Shown here: positions 1-10,080 of the stretch, in pieces
Layout: every line of letters starts with the position of its first letter
Position numbering within the stretch: the first letter of the stretch is position 1
Source: Ipomoea triloba
Lineage: Eukaryota > Streptophyta > Magnoliopsida > Solanales > Convolvulaceae
Length of the DNA: 64,000 bases
Direction of reading: 5' to 3'
Assembly: GCF_003576645.1 (NCBI RefSeq)
Contig: NC_044929.1
Location: 7,373,841-7,437,840, forward strand
The notes under the pieces: generated by a model
The model's input: the letters and a program-made list of their open reading frames with translations, nothing else
What the model was told of the DNA's origin: nothing
Database searches by the model: none
Made by a program: the position numbers and the translations under genes

Positions 1-1009
1 ATGCAGGTGGTCTGGGGACTTTGGGTGATCCAGTAATGGTGCCAGGTGGTCTCAGATTGTGCTGGGGCCTTACATGGTTTGGAGACTCTAGCCAATGCGG
101 TGGTGGTGCCGGGAGTCAACAACTTCAACCCAGTTTTGAGTGTTCGGAGAAAGAATCTGAAGCTTCAAAAGAGATGCAAATACAGAGAGAAAGAGAGAAA
201 GGGTAAAATAGAAAATACAATATAAAATCTATTTCTGAGAACTCAGGAATAGGTTAATACTAGGGAACCCCTAGTAATATCTATTCCCTCTGTAAGGGGA
301 ATGCGCCATTCCTAGGAACGTTGTTCCTGGGAATACAAAAAGTTACCAAACAAAGGAATATGCCTATTATTGAGAATGCTATGCCATTCCAAGCCTATTC
401 CACGAACCAAACATGCCATAAGGGTTATGACACGCAAGTGACGCAATATGTGACAACAAGATATTAGTTATTAGTATAAGAAAATCAATAAGAAACTAAA
501 TAATAACAAATAAGATGAAGCAGTTTTCAAAAAAAAAAAAAACCAGAAAAAAGAAAAAAGAAAAAAACAAGATGAAGCAATAACCAACTAAACAAATATC
601 ACTAACACATACAAACAAGAATTAGGCACGAAATGAGAAAAATATAATAGAACTCAAGTAAGGGATCCTTATCTTCTAGATGCTTCAATAAAGTATGGGA
701 CTAGGGAGAATAAGTAACCAAGAAATCAAGCAGGAATGCACTAAGGTATCCTAGTCTACAAGTCACTCTTGTGATCAATAAACAAGGATTAGAACTAGAA
801 ATTGTCCTACTCCCGTAATGCATCAACTCCAAATTCATCAAGTATACAAAGTATCAAGAGCCCCTAATTTTTCCTATTTTCATATGAAAAATTTGAGTTT
901 ATGTAAGGGGTGGCTCAAATCCTCGACCTGAGTCTCATTGTAACCAAGAATTCTCCAAAAGCATGCTAATGAATGTGTACGTTTGACAAGATATATTTAC
1001 AACGCCCAC
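1..1009. other. AT-rich intergenic DNA, no gene seen
   Basis: No coding region with recognisable homology. The 61-codon ORF near the left edge has low-complexity composition and no domain. Around 220-430 the sequence has the look of a decayed MITE (phrases like 'accaaacaaaggaat' and 'gaaccaaacatgcc' near one end), but I could not define both termini or a target duplication. A-rich runs occur near 529-570. Confidence 0.5.
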
Positions 1010-1075
1010 CACTACTGAAAATCGCGAAATTTCCGACTACTAAAAAGTGGTCGGAAATGCCCTAAAAGTGGCCAC
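1010..1075. mobile_element. Possible CACTA-type terminus with hairpin
   Basis: The stretch opens with CACTACTGAAAATCGCG and is followed by an imperfect inverted repeat (TTCCGACTAC / GTGGTCGGAA) around a short A-rich loop. CACTA elements begin with CACTA and have short subterminal inverted motifs, so this could be an element end. No partner terminus or 3-bp target duplication was found in the window, and its sequence differs from the CACTA end at 35536. Could be chance or a solo remnant. Confidence 0.35.
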
Positions 1076-1700
1076 ACATAAACACATGAACCCGTTAAAA
1101 TTCTACCATTATACATTAATCATAAATAAAACATCAAGATAGATAATATAAGTCTAGCTCAAGCTCATAAAATTAACTACTCATAATTCAATAGCATAAA
1201 GAACATAAAAGCGCAAGTATAAAGGATAAACATTGCAAAATGAATAGATAAAAGGGATATCAAACTTATATATTGAAATGAGTACGAAATGATGAAATCC
1301 AAGCTTCCAAAATGGGAGCACAAGTATATATAAAGCATAAACATTGCAAAATGAATAGATAAAGGGGAAATGAAACTTATATATTGAAATGAGTACGAAA
1401 TGATGAAATCTAAGTTTTCAAAATGTTAAAGAACCTAATCTAAGCCGAATTTAATCAGGGACTAATCTAGAAAATCAATTGAGTGAGTGAGGGAGAAGTT
1501 TAAATAAAGTTAGAAATGTCAATGACAAAATATCAAACAATCATAATAATGTTAAAATACAAAGTATATTATAAATTACAATAGAATGTTTTTAATAGAT
1601 TATATGATAGTTAGGGTCGAAGCCGAAAATATACTTGAGTGGTGAAAATATTTATGACAAAATATGAAACATAATCAATTAGATAAAATAATTTGAATTA
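1076..1700. repeat. Non-coding DNA with a 111-bp tandem duplication
   Basis: Two copies of an approximately 111-bp unit start near 1228 and 1339 (shared phrases 'aaacattgcaaaatgaatag' and 'gagtacgaaatgatgaaatc') and differ at a handful of bases. The remainder is AT-rich with no coding signal. Confidence 0.6.
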
Positions 1701-1708
1701 CACTACAT

Positions 1709-2242
1709 CATGGTTGAAAAAATCGCTAAGCGCTCCTCAGGCGCTCGGGGAGCGCCTAGAACGCCTAGGCGGGAATTAATCGGCGCCTAGGCGTTAGTGT
1801 ATTTTTTTTAAATTTTTTTTAAAATAATTTGTTTAAGTATTTTCAATTTTTTAAAGACTAATAATTATAAATTATAATACTTTAATAGTTAATACTAAAA
1901 TATTAAATATTAACCTAAAAATATCTAGAGCTTGTACAATTTAGGGTTATTATTTCGCTCAAAATGATGTTGTTTTGAGTTAAATAACCCATTAAGAAAA
2001 GAATAACAATAGTTATTTGACTGACTAGGCGGCCTAGTCAGTGCCTAGGAGGTCAAGTCGGCGCCTAGGAGGCCTAGGTGGTCAACGCCTAAGTGGCCTA
2101 GGCGGTGCTTAGGCGGCCTAGGTGGTCGCCTAGTCGGTCAGCCGCCTAGACCACCATTTAAGGTGACACGCTAGGCGGTCGACCGGGGCCTAGCGCCTAG
2201 GCGGGGATTAATCGGCGCCTAGGCGGGATTTTTGCAACACTG
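1709..2242. mobile_element. hAT-type MITE, CCTAGGCG-rich, copy A (534 bp)
   Basis: Flanked by a perfect 8-bp direct repeat, cactacat, at 1701-1708 and 2243-2250. The termini are imperfect inverted repeats: left CATGGTTGAAAAAATCGC, right (reverse complement) CAGTGTTGCAAAAATCCC. An 8-bp duplication and a CA(G)TG-type end are typical of hAT elements. The interior has a dense array of CCTAGGCGG-like palindromic units near both ends (about 1730-1795 and 2025-2230) around an AT-rich core. No ORF, so it would be non-autonomous. A second copy lies at 2819-3184. Confidence 0.82.
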
Positions 2243-2250
2243 CACTACAT

Positions 2251-2810
2251 ACATAAATACTTTTTAATTTTAATTTCTTTTAGTTAGATCAACTTTAAGT
2301 TTTTCTAAATTAATTTGAATACAATGAAATATAATATAAACTTGTATACTACATTAATTACTTTTTAATTTTAATTTCTTTTAGTTAAATCAACTTTAAG
2401 TTTTTCTAAATTAATTCGAATACAATGAAGTATAATATAAACTTGTATACTACATTAATTAAATGATTCATAAAAGTTAGACTAAAAAAATATTTAATTT
2501 ATCTTGTGAAAGGTATGAAAAAGATAAAATAAACGAGAGAAAATAAGAACAAGTGTTGCTAATGAGACTTAAACCTGTGACATAGGTTTTTTTAACATCA
2601 AGTTTAAAGTTCAACCAACTAAGCTATTCAAACCATTAATAATTTTAACATAAATATAACTTTTATATAAAATTTAATACTATATATGTATATATTACAT
2701 ACATATATATAAAAGGGTGGGGTGGGGGGAGTGGGGCAGCTGTCCCCACAGTGGCTCCGTCTCTGAATCTAACCTAAAAATATGAAAGGAAATGTGAAAA
2801 AATAGTTAGG
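2251..2810. repeat. AT-rich spacer with a 101-bp tandem duplication
   Basis: An approximately 101-bp unit beginning 'actttttaattttaatttc' occurs at about 2259 and 2360, with only a few substitutions. Near 2712-2760 there is a G-rich block (ggggtggggggagtggggcagctgtcccc) reminiscent of element ends of the GGGGCGGAGCCA kind, but no boundaries could be set. No gene seen. Confidence 0.6.
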
Positions 2811-2818
2811 GTTCGAAT

Positions 2819-3184
2819 CATGGTTGAAAAATCACTAGGCACTCGTAGGTGCCTAGGCTCCCGTGTAATTTTTTTTTTATAAAATTGTTTAAAATTTTTA
2901 AGACTTGATAATTACAAACTATTTAATACTTTAATAGTTAATACTAAAATATTAAATATTAATCTATCAAACATTTAAAGTTTGAACAATTTAGGGTTAT
3001 TTTGCTCAAAACGATATCGTTTTGAGTGAAATAATCCATTTAAAAAAGAAGGGAACAATAGCTAATCGAATGACTAGGTGGCCTAGTCAGCCGCCTAGGC
3101 TACCGATTATGGTGATACGCTAGGCAGTCGGCCAACGCCTAGGCGCTGATTAATCGGTGTCTAGGCAAGATTTTTACAACATAG
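2819..3184. mobile_element. hAT-type MITE, CCTAGGCG family, copy B (366 bp)
   Basis: Flanked by a perfect 8-bp repeat, gttcgaat, at 2811-2818 and 3185-3192. Left end CATGGTTGAAAAATC, right end (reverse complement) CTATGTTGTAAAAATC. It shares with copy A the AT-rich core and a short palindrome (aaaacgatatcgtttt), but its CCTAGGCG array is shorter. Same family by end and interior sequence. No coding capacity. Confidence 0.82.
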
Positions 3185-3192
3185 GTTCGAAT

Positions 3193-3889
3193 ATGGGTCA
3201 AAATCGAGTAGAGATGACTAAAAATGAGTTTAAATGGTGAACAAGGGGCTGCCACATAAGCTAGGACACATGCATGTAGGAGCCCATGTGAAAAACAATA
3301 AAAAAATCACTTTGGAGAGTTGTGGTGCATGGGCGCCTTCACGGGCATGAAGCCGCCCATGCATTATCCTCAATAAAATCACTTCCTTGCTGTTTTTGAC
3401 AATTTTAACATCTAAATTTAGCTTAATGGTCTTTATGAAAGTTGTAACATTTGTGTTTTAATTCTTTCCAATGGTGCAAAATAACATAAATAAGCCATAA
3501 TTCATCATATGAAATTTGGAACAATTCACGAATAAAATTAATTATATAGGGGGATATGAATAATAAAACACTTAAATAGGTTCAAATATGGGTCAAAATC
3601 GAGTAGAAATGACTACTAATAAGCTTAAATGGTGAACAAGGGGCTAGGACATAGGCGTGTAGGCGCTATTGTGAAAAACAGTAAAAAAATAACTTTGGAG
3701 AATAGTGGTGCATGGGAACCTTCATAGCTTGATGTTTTTCATTGTTGTTTTTGACAATTTTAACAGTAAAAAAAATCCTTGCTGTTTTTGACAATTTTAA
3801 CATCAAAATATAGCTTGGTGCAAAATAACATAGCCATAATCCACATGAAATTTGGAACGATTCACGATTTTTTTTTTAAAAATAATTTA
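3193..3889. repeat. Diverged direct repeats in non-coding DNA
   Basis: Segments near 3195-3440 and 3588-3860 share long similar runs (e.g. 'tgggtcaaaatcgagtag', 'ggtgaacaaggggct', 'cttgctgtttttgacaattt') with internal rearrangement. This is an old segmental duplication; hAT copy B sits at its left edge. No gene seen. Confidence 0.5.
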
Positions 3890-4174
3890 AGAAAAATTGT
3901 ATTTTTCGTCCCTTGTATAATTCGTCCCTAATTGTTAATCATGCACTCTTTTGTCCCTAAGTTATCATTGACGTTGCACTTTTCATCCCTTTACTAACAA
4001 AACATTAGGGATGAAATTTGCAACGTTAATCTAACTTATGGATAAAAAGTGAGCACGAAAAATTAATAAAAGGATGAAAAGTGGAACACCAATGATAACT
4101 TAGGGGTGAAAAGTGAGCACGACTAATACTTAGAGACAAATTCAACAATTAGAGACGAAAAATGCAATTTTCTC
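3890..4174. mobile_element. Fold-back MITE (285 bp) with 8-bp target duplication
   Basis: Perfect 8-bp direct repeat ataattta at 3882-3889 and 4175-4182. The ends are long inverted repeats (left begins AGAAAAATTGTATTTTTCG, right reverse complement GAGAAAATTGCATTTTTCG), and similarity continues inward (cgtccctaa / ttagggac-type matches), so the whole element can fold on itself. The 8-bp duplication fits hAT or a 9-bp Mutator-like insertion with one changed base. No ORF. Confidence 0.75.
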
Positions 4175-4182
4175 ATAATTTA

Positions 4183-4706
4183 TTAAAATTGAGTTTTAAA
4201 AAGTTAATAATTAAGACAATAAAATAGTTTAAACAAGAAAAACAAAGTCTAAAAACTGAAAAATGATAATTAAATATTTTATATTATTACTAATATTGGC
4301 GGGTCTCTAAATCCTCAGCTTGCTTACTATTATTTCATTAGGAGAACTCTTTCAAAAATATTATTACATACACATGGATATGGCCATATGGGTTTTGATT
4401 TTCAATGAATTTTAGATTGAAGCATTATTGAGCCGAGAGGATTTAATTTAATTATATTTCACCCTATAAAAGAGATTGGGGAAGACCGGAAGACACTAAT
4501 CAGCATCAGCTTGACTAATATTGTGGCGTACAAATAAAGGGCGTGCCCAATTGATGAGAAGAAAAGCACCCTCTTTCATCTTGAGGTGGAAGTGTGACCG
4601 TATTCTTCACTACCTCCTAAAATATCTCATTTCTCCTCCCATATGTCCACATACACCCCCTTTAATTCACAAATTTTTGTATAATATCACACGTGAAAAT
4701 ACTGTT
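4183..4706. other. Non-coding DNA between MITE and copia element
   Basis: AT-rich. A TATA-like ccctataaaagag lies near 4462, and a 63-codon ORF (4521-4712) follows, ending inside the copia LTR. I recognise no domain in that ORF and do not call a gene. Confidence 0.4.
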
Positions 4707-4863
4707 TATTAGGACTCTACATAATAGAGTCATACTATAAGTCTCAGTCCTAGTTTACTTATGATTCTCAGTCCTAGTTTACTTATGATTCTCTTGTATA
4801 TATACTCTTGTATTCCTACAGTTATATTTTGTGAACTCTAATACAAACATAATTGTTCTCATC
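4707..4863 (+). repeat. 5' LTR of the copia element
   Basis: Identical as far as I can read to 8863-9019. Contains a short internal tandem repeat (agtcctagtttacttatgattctc twice) and a TATA-like tgtatatatactc. It starts TATTAGG rather than the usual TG; the related element at 38888-38994 starts TGTTAGG, so one G-to-A change in the source copy is likely. Confidence 0.85.
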
Positions 4864-4897
4864 TGGTATCAGTCGCTAGGGTTTCGTTCTTGTTCCC

Positions 4898-5163
4898 ATG
4901 GCTACGAATGACGGCTCTGCCTCTGAGCGGACCGTTTCAGATGTTGCTGTGAGTTCTGCGGCGCCGGCTCCCGTGTCGTCGCTCTCTTCTGCTCATCACT
5001 ACATTAGCATCAAACTCAACCACCGCAATTTTTTGTTTTGGCGTACTCAGGTTCTCCCGTTTCTACGTGGCCATGATCTCATTGATCTTGTTGATGGATC
5101 GTGTCCTTGCCCGGAGGAGTTCCTCCTTGCCGTGTCTGCTGCTACCTCCCGACGCAAAGCGCT
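4898..5163 (+). pseudogene. copia gag N-terminal fragment
   Basis: The frame starts at ATG 4898, 35 bp after the LTR, and encodes the N-terminal part of a copia Gag (UBN2-like start with HHYISIKLNHRNFLFWRTQV followed by PFLRGHDLIDLVDG). Similarity ends near 5157-5163, where the sequence turns into the antisense strand of another copy. Only about 88 residues remain, so no functional Gag is encoded here. Confidence 0.75.
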
Positions 5164-5674
5164 GAACGGATAATAAAGAGGCAGAAAGACGGGGAACATG
5201 TAAAATATGAGACAACTTAAGAGACCTAGAAGGCGTAGAAATAGAAGCATGACCCACGTTACTAATAAGTAAAGGCGTACCGTCACCAACACGTAAAGTG
5301 TCGTTACCACCATATTCTTCAGAAGTAGAGAGGGCAGCTATATCAGGTGTGGCATGATGTGTTGCACCAGTGTCAGGCAACCAGGTAGAGAGCGACGACA
5401 CGGGAGCCGGCGCCGCAGAACTCACAGCAACATCTGAAACGGTCCGCTCAGAGGCAGAGCCGTCATTCGTAGCCATGGGAACAAGAACGAAACCTAGCGA
5501 CTGATACCAGATGAGAACAATTATGTTTGTATTAGAGTTCACTGAATATAACTGTAGGAATACAAGAGTATATATACAAGAGAATCATAAGTAAACTAGG
5601 ACTGAGAATCATAAGTAAACTAGGACTGAGACTTATAGCCTTATAGTATGACTCTATTATGTAGAGTCCTAATA
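5164..5674 (-). mobile_element. Inverted 5' fragment of a sister copia copy
   Basis: Reading the minus strand from 5674: a 165-bp LTR (5674-5510, with an extra 8 bp relative to the + LTRs), the TGGTATCAG primer site, a Gag start (ATG at 5476) and then, after about 30 codons, a direct switch into a protease region with the active-site motif DTGA (WLPDTGATHH). The middle of gag is thus deleted in frame. Several substitutions separate it from the + copy, so it comes from a different copy. The minus frame then runs into the antisense of the + gag at about 5163. Confidence 0.75.
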
Positions 5675-6057
5675 AGAGGACTAGTGTTTGGTATCCACAA
5701 TGAGTCATATTAAATGCAACTCTCATATGAGGACTAGTGTTTGTATCCACAATGAGTCATATTAAATGCAACTCTCATATTAATCAAATAATTAACTAAG
5801 TTACGCTCGTTATGATGAACATCAATTCTTGTGAGCACCAGACACCAATAATAGGGGTGACTACAGTTCAGTTCTGATTCTGAACTGTCATTTCCGATTA
5901 TGAAATTTGAACTGCCAGTTTGAACCAATTTTTTTATATATAGAATTTTTTTTCTATTTTTAAAATAATTTAAATTGAACAATTATTTATTTTGAAATTT
6001 TTTTTTCTAATTTTTTTAACAGTAATATAAATNNNNNNNNNNNNNNNNNNNNNNNNN
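5675..6057. repeat. 54-bp tandem repeat, AT-rich DNA and 25-N gap
   Basis: A unit of about 54 bp (gaggactagtgttt ... aactctcatat) is present twice at about 5676-5785. AT-rich sequence follows, then an assembly gap of 25 N at 6033-6057. The copia reading frame is already open when sequence resumes at 6058, so element sequence is missing in or before the gap. Confidence 0.7.
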
Positions 6058-6065
6058 ATAATCAG

Positions 6066-8855
6066 GTGTTTTTTGAGTTTCACCCTTCCTTCTTTGTTGT
6101 GAAGGATATTCGGACCAAGGAAATTCTTTTGCGGGGCAATAGTTCCGGTGGGCTCTATACCTTGCCGGTTCCTTCTGGTTCACCTTCCGCGTTTATTTCT
6201 GCTCGTGCTTCGGCGTCTACGTGGCATGATCGTTTGGGTCATCCGCATCAGCGTGTTTTACATCGAGTCTTGGAGTCTTGTTCTGTTAGTGAGTCGAATA
6301 AAACTTCTCATACTGTGTGTTCTGCGTGTCAAATGGGTAAATCTGCACGTTTCCCATTGCCACGTGTTGTCTCTGTTAGTTCGAATGTGCTAGATTTAGT
6401 TTATACGGACATTTGGGGCCCTGCTCCTGTACTCTCTTCTGAGGGTTATCGTTATTTTGTTTTATTTGTGGATGACTTTTCTCGTTATACTTGGTATTTT
6501 CCTATGAAATTAAAGTCAGATATATATTCTGTTTTTGAGCGTTTTCGATGTTTAGTTGAACGTGCCTTCAATCGTAAAATCAAAGCTGTTCAATCTGATT
6601 TAGGGGCTGAGTATAAAAAGTTACATTCTGTTTTTGTTCAGCTTGGTATTAGTCACAGGCAATCTTGTGCGTACACACACGAACAGAATGGTCGTGTGGA
6701 ACGGAAGCACAGGCATGTGGTTGAAACCGGGCTAGCACTTATGGCTCGTGCCTCTGTGCCGTCTCGGTTCTGGCATTTTGCTTTTGAGGCTGCTGTTTTC
6801 CTTATTAACAAAATGCCCTCACATACTCTCCATAACTCTAGTCCTCATGTCTTAGTGCACAGATCTCAGCCATCATATTCCTTTCTTCGTGTCTTTGGCT
6901 GTCTGTGCTATCCGCACTTACGGCCATATAATCGTCATAAACTGTCTTACAGGTCTTCTCCATGTGTCTTTCTGGGCTATCCTGATTCGTTTCGGGGTTA
7001 TAGGTGCATGGACCTGCGTACTAATAAAGTTTTTGTGTGCCGTCATGTGCGGTTTGATGAAGCTGTGTTTCCTTTTGGTGCTAAGTCTGTTTTGCAGGCT
7101 CCATCAGAATCTATTGCACGACCTTGGGCTGAATCTGTTTTTCATCCTGTGGCTGATCCATCTGTGGTAGCTCCCTCGCCTCCTGCTGATGTGGCTCAGA
7201 AGAGGCCTCGTGGTCGGCCACGTGGTCGTACTGTGCGTCCCACGGAGAGGTCTCACTCCATGGTCACTAGGAGTCGGTCTGTGGCTCCGGTTGCGGGTTT
7301 GACTGTGCAAGTTTCCTCTGTTGATCCTACTTGTTATACTCAGGCAGTCAAACACTCTGAATGGAGGGAGGCAATGGATCAGGAGTTCAATGCCTTGTTG
7401 CAGAATCAGACATGGTGCTTGGTTCCTCCCACTGCGTCTATGAATATTATTGGCTGCAAGTGGGTGTTTCGCACGAAAAGGAAGGCTGATGGATCTGTTG
7501 AGCGCTACAAGGCCAGGCTCGTGGCTAAAGGGTTTAATCAGGTCCCGGGTCAAGATTTCTTTGACACTTTCAGCCCGGTGGTTAAACCTACTACAGTCAG
7601 GTTGTTGCTCTCTCTTGCTCTTTCTTCTGGTTGGCTAGTCAGGCAATTGGATGTGCATAATGCATTCCTTAATGGTAATCTTACAGAAACTGTTTACATG
7701 CGTCAGCCTCCGGGGTATGTTGATTCTCAGCACCCTGATCATGTTTGCTTGTTGAAACGCTCCCTGTATGGTTTGAAGCAGGCTCCCCGGGCTTGGTTCA
7801 CTCGTTTGCACACTTTTCTGTTATCTGCTGGTTTTAATGCCTCTAAAACTGATGTTTCGTTATTTTATTATTCTCGTGGATCGGCTACTGTTTACCTGCT
7901 TGTTTATGTGGATGATATTCTTGTTATGAGCAATGAGCATGGTGCATTGGAGGCTTTGCTCTCCAAGCTCTCTAGTACTTTCAAGATTAGAGATCTTGGT
8001 GTGCCTGGGTTTTTCCTTGGGATTGAAACAGTCAAGTGTGCAGATGGAGTGTTGCTTTCTCAGCGCAGGTATATGACTGACATACTTAAACGAGCTGGTA
8101 TGACAGACTGCAAACCTGTGTCTACACCTACTACGACTTCAAAGACAATATCTACCTGTACAGATCCATATGATGATCCCACGCAATACCGGAGCATTGC
8201 AGGTGCACTACAGTACCTAACTATCACGAGACCAGATTTATCCTTTGCAGTTAATCTGCTTTGTCAGCACATGCATGCTCCAACCACTGCACATTGGGAA
8301 CAACTGAAACGTGTGTTAAGGTATGTTAAAGGTACTATGTCTTTGGGTCTGCGATTGAGAAAGTCAAGTTCAGGTGAGCTTCATGCATTCTCGGATTCTG
8401 ACTGGGCTGGTTGTCCTACGGATAGAAAGTCTACTAGTGGGCATGCTGTGTTTCTTGGAACCAATCTAGTGTCCTGGGTATGCAAGAAACAAAGGACTGT
8501 TGCTCGATCTTCTACTGAAGCAGAGTACAAGGCTCTTGCAGATGTATGTGCTGAAGTTCTGTGGATCCTCTCTTTGCTGCGAGAAATAGGAATTTCACCT
8601 CTTCTAGTGCCCAAACTTTGGTGTGACAATCTTGGAGCTACTTATATGTGTGCTAATCCTATTTTTCATGCTCGCACAAAGCATGTCGAAATTGATTATC
8701 ACTTTGTGAGAGACAGGGTGGCTGCAGGAGACATTCAGGTGCACTTTATTTCTACTAAGGATCAGCTAGCTGATATTTTCACCAAGTCACTCGCAGGTCC
8801 CCGGTTCTGCTTCTTACGTGACAAGCTACAGGTTACTTCCGTACCATCCGCTTGA
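6066..8855 (+). CDS. copia Pol polyprotein (integrase, RT, RNase H), 5' truncated by gap
   Basis: An uninterrupted frame of about 929 codons that is already open at the gap; no true ATG marks the start. In order: gag_pre-integrase zinc-binding region (H54, H59, C85, C88), integrase core with acidic residues in YTDIWGP (D115), QSDLGAEY (D178) and GRVERKHRH (E212), reverse transcriptase with YVDD in LLVYVDDILV, and RNase H with SDSDWAG, SSTEAEY and WCDN. The frame ends in LADIFTKSLAG, just before the purine tract and 3' LTR. The enzymes copy element RNA to DNA and insert it. All visible catalytic motifs are kept, but protease and most of gag are absent, so the element cannot be autonomous as assembled. 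Confidence 0.9.
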   Translation: MFFEFHPSFFVVKDIRTKEILLRGNSSGGLYTLPVPSGSPSAFISARASASTWHDRLGHPHQRVLHRVLESCSVSESNKTSHTVCSACQMGKSARFPLPRVVSVSSNVLDLVYTDIWGPAPVLSSEGYRYFVLFVDDFSRYTWYFPMKLKSDIYSVFERFRCLVERAFNRKIKAVQSDLGAEYKKLHSVFVQLGISHRQSCAYTHEQNGRVERKHRHVVETGLALMARASVPSRFWHFAFEAAVFLINKMPSHTLHNSSPHVLVHRSQPSYSFLRVFGCLCYPHLRPYNRHKLSYRSSPCVFLGYPDSFRGYRCMDLRTNKVFVCRHVRFDEAVFPFGAKSVLQAPSESIARPWAESVFHPVADPSVVAPSPPADVAQKRPRGRPRGRTVRPTERSHSMVTRSRSVAPVAGLTVQVSSVDPTCYTQAVKHSEWREAMDQEFNALLQNQTWCLVPPTASMNIIGCKWVFRTKRKADGSVERYKARLVAKGFNQVPGQDFFDTFSPVVKPTTVRLLLSLALSSGWLVRQLDVHNAFLNGNLTETVYMRQPPGYVDSQHPDHVCLLKRSLYGLKQAPRAWFTRLHTFLLSAGFNASKTDVSLFYYSRGSATVYLLVYVDDILVMSNEHGALEALLSKLSSTFKIRDLGVPGFFLGIETVKCADGVLLSQRRYMTDILKRAGMTDCKPVSTPTTTSKTISTCTDPYDDPTQYRSIAGALQYLTITRPDLSFAVNLLCQHMHAPTTAHWEQLKRVLRYVKGTMSLGLRLRKSSSGELHAFSDSDWAGCPTDRKSTSGHAVFLGTNLVSWVCKKQRTVARSSTEAEYKALADVCAEVLWILSLLREIGISPLLVPKLWCDNLGATYMCANPIFHARTKHVEIDYHFVRDRVAAGDIQVHFISTKDQLADIFTKSLAGPRFCFLRDKLQVTSVPSA

Positions 8856-8862
8856 GGGGGAG

Positions 8863-9019
8863 TATTAGGACTCTACATAATAGAGTCATACTATAAGTCT
8901 CAGTCCTAGTTTACTTATGATTCTCAGTCCTAGTTTACTTATGATTCTCTTGTATATATACTCTTGTATTCCTACAGTTATATTTTGTGAACTCTAATAC
9001 AAACATAATTGTTCTCATC
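8863..9019 (+). repeat. 3' LTR of the copia element
   Basis: 157 bp, matching the 5' LTR, preceded by the purine tract gagggggagta and followed by the target duplication ctgtt. Identity of the two LTRs indicates a recent insertion. Confidence 0.85.
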
Positions 9020-9024
9020 CTGTT

Positions 9025-9360
9025 TACTAGAAACAAAATATAATTGAAGAGTTTTTAATTAAGTAGCCTCAAAAGGTCTTTCTAGTTGGCAATCCACCAT
9101 GATGGTTTGCAACTTGACTTTCGTGTTTTTAGCTAACTCTAAAAGCATTCTCAATTGTATACAAAGAATATCAAGTTTTTTTTTGGCCAAATAAAAAAGA
9201 ATGAAGAAGAAAGTGGGAAAAATAAAAACAAAAAAATTGGTGTGAAACGTGATGGGCAATGTTGGTGCATGGCAGTATGTTTCTTTAAAAATTATTATTC
9301 TCTCTTCTCTTCTAATAACTCATTTTTTTTGTGATGAGAAAAAATCTCCACAAAAAAATA
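9025..9360. other. AT-rich spacer, no gene
   Basis: No coding, RNA or repeat signal beyond A/T runs. Confidence 0.5.
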
Positions 9361-9625
9361 GAATTAATGATCGTTTAGTCTCTTGATTATGTCGTAATTA
9401 CCAAATTGGTAATCGACTATCAATTTTGGTCAATTAAATCCTCAACTATTGATTTTGTAACCAATTTCGTCCTCCGTCAAATTGATTGAGGACTAATTTG
9501 GTAATTACGAAGGACCAAATCCGTTACGAAATCAATAATTGAGAATTTAATTGATCAAAATTAATAATTGAGGACCAATTTGATAATTACGACATAGTTG
9601 AGGGTCCAAAACTGTCATTAATTCC
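9361..9625. mobile_element. Fold-back MITE, about 265 bp
   Basis: The left end GAATTAATGATCGTTTAGTC pairs with the right end read in reverse complement (GGAATTAATGACAGTTTTGG), and further inverted matches (tcgtaattaccaaattggta / taatttggtaattacga) cover most of the element. The target duplication is not clear because both flanks are A-rich. No ORF. Superfamily not determined; Mutator-like is possible. Confidence 0.6.
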
Positions 9626-10080
9626 AAAATAAATTATTATTTGCCATGCTCTAAGGGCTCATAATATTCCCCAATTATTAAAAAAAAAAAAACCAATTTA
9701 ATTATCCTTAAAAAAAAGTCCCACAAGTTTATAATTTTGTGCAATTAAAGCCTACTAATATAACACCCGAATAATAACATATATTGAATAGGAAAAAAAT
9801 TATTATTTGCCATGCTCTAAGCGTGTTTACATGTGATATAGTTGGCGTGGTTGTAGATTCATGTAACAGTTTACTTTTAGTTCATCTCCATTCTCTCTCC
9901 CGTACTTGTTTTAAGTGCACCGAATGAGCATTGATGTTATTGGTAATCAACTAATGATGCTCAACTTAAGTTAGAAAGAAGTCTGATCTTTGTTTTCAAA
10001 AAAAAAAAAAAAGTCTGATATTTTGAATTGACTAATGACAAAACGTGAGGTGAACTGTTTTAGGGGTTAAATTTGACGGG
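9626..10080. repeat. Dispersed repeat shared with 14228-14420
   Basis: Phrases 'aatattccccaattatta', 'accaatttaattatcct', 'tataattttgtgcaattaaa' and 'cccgaataataa' appear in the same order at about 9660-9790 and 14228-14410. Within this stretch 'aaattattatttgccatgct' also appears twice (near 9630 and 9798). It is probably old transposon debris flanking the BIC-QCR9 pair. Confidence 0.5.

Larger units (their letters stand above)
4707..9019 (+). mobile_element. Ty1/copia LTR retrotransposon (Ale-like), rearranged 5' half
   Basis: Two 157-bp LTRs (4707-4863 and 8863-9019) are flanked by the same 5 bp, ctgtt (4702-4706 and 9020-9024), showing one insertion event. A primer binding site starting TGGTATCAG (initiator tRNA-Met type) follows the 5' LTR at 4864, and a purine tract (gagggggagta) precedes the 3' LTR. 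Domain order gag - integrase - RT - RNase H is that of Ty1/copia. Short LTRs and size suggest the Ale/Retrofit group; this lineage call is inference. The middle of gag and the protease are missing from the + strand and replaced by an inverted fragment, host-like DNA and a 25-N gap. Confidence 0.88.

Noticed and set aside
21..206. 61-codon ORF at the left edge
   Set aside because: No domain, low-complexity composition, no supporting signals.
1700..3190. Repeated CCTAGGCGG units as a CRISPR-like or satellite array
   Set aside because: Units are irregular palindromes inside two bounded MITEs with target duplications; no regular spacers, and the genome is eukaryotic.
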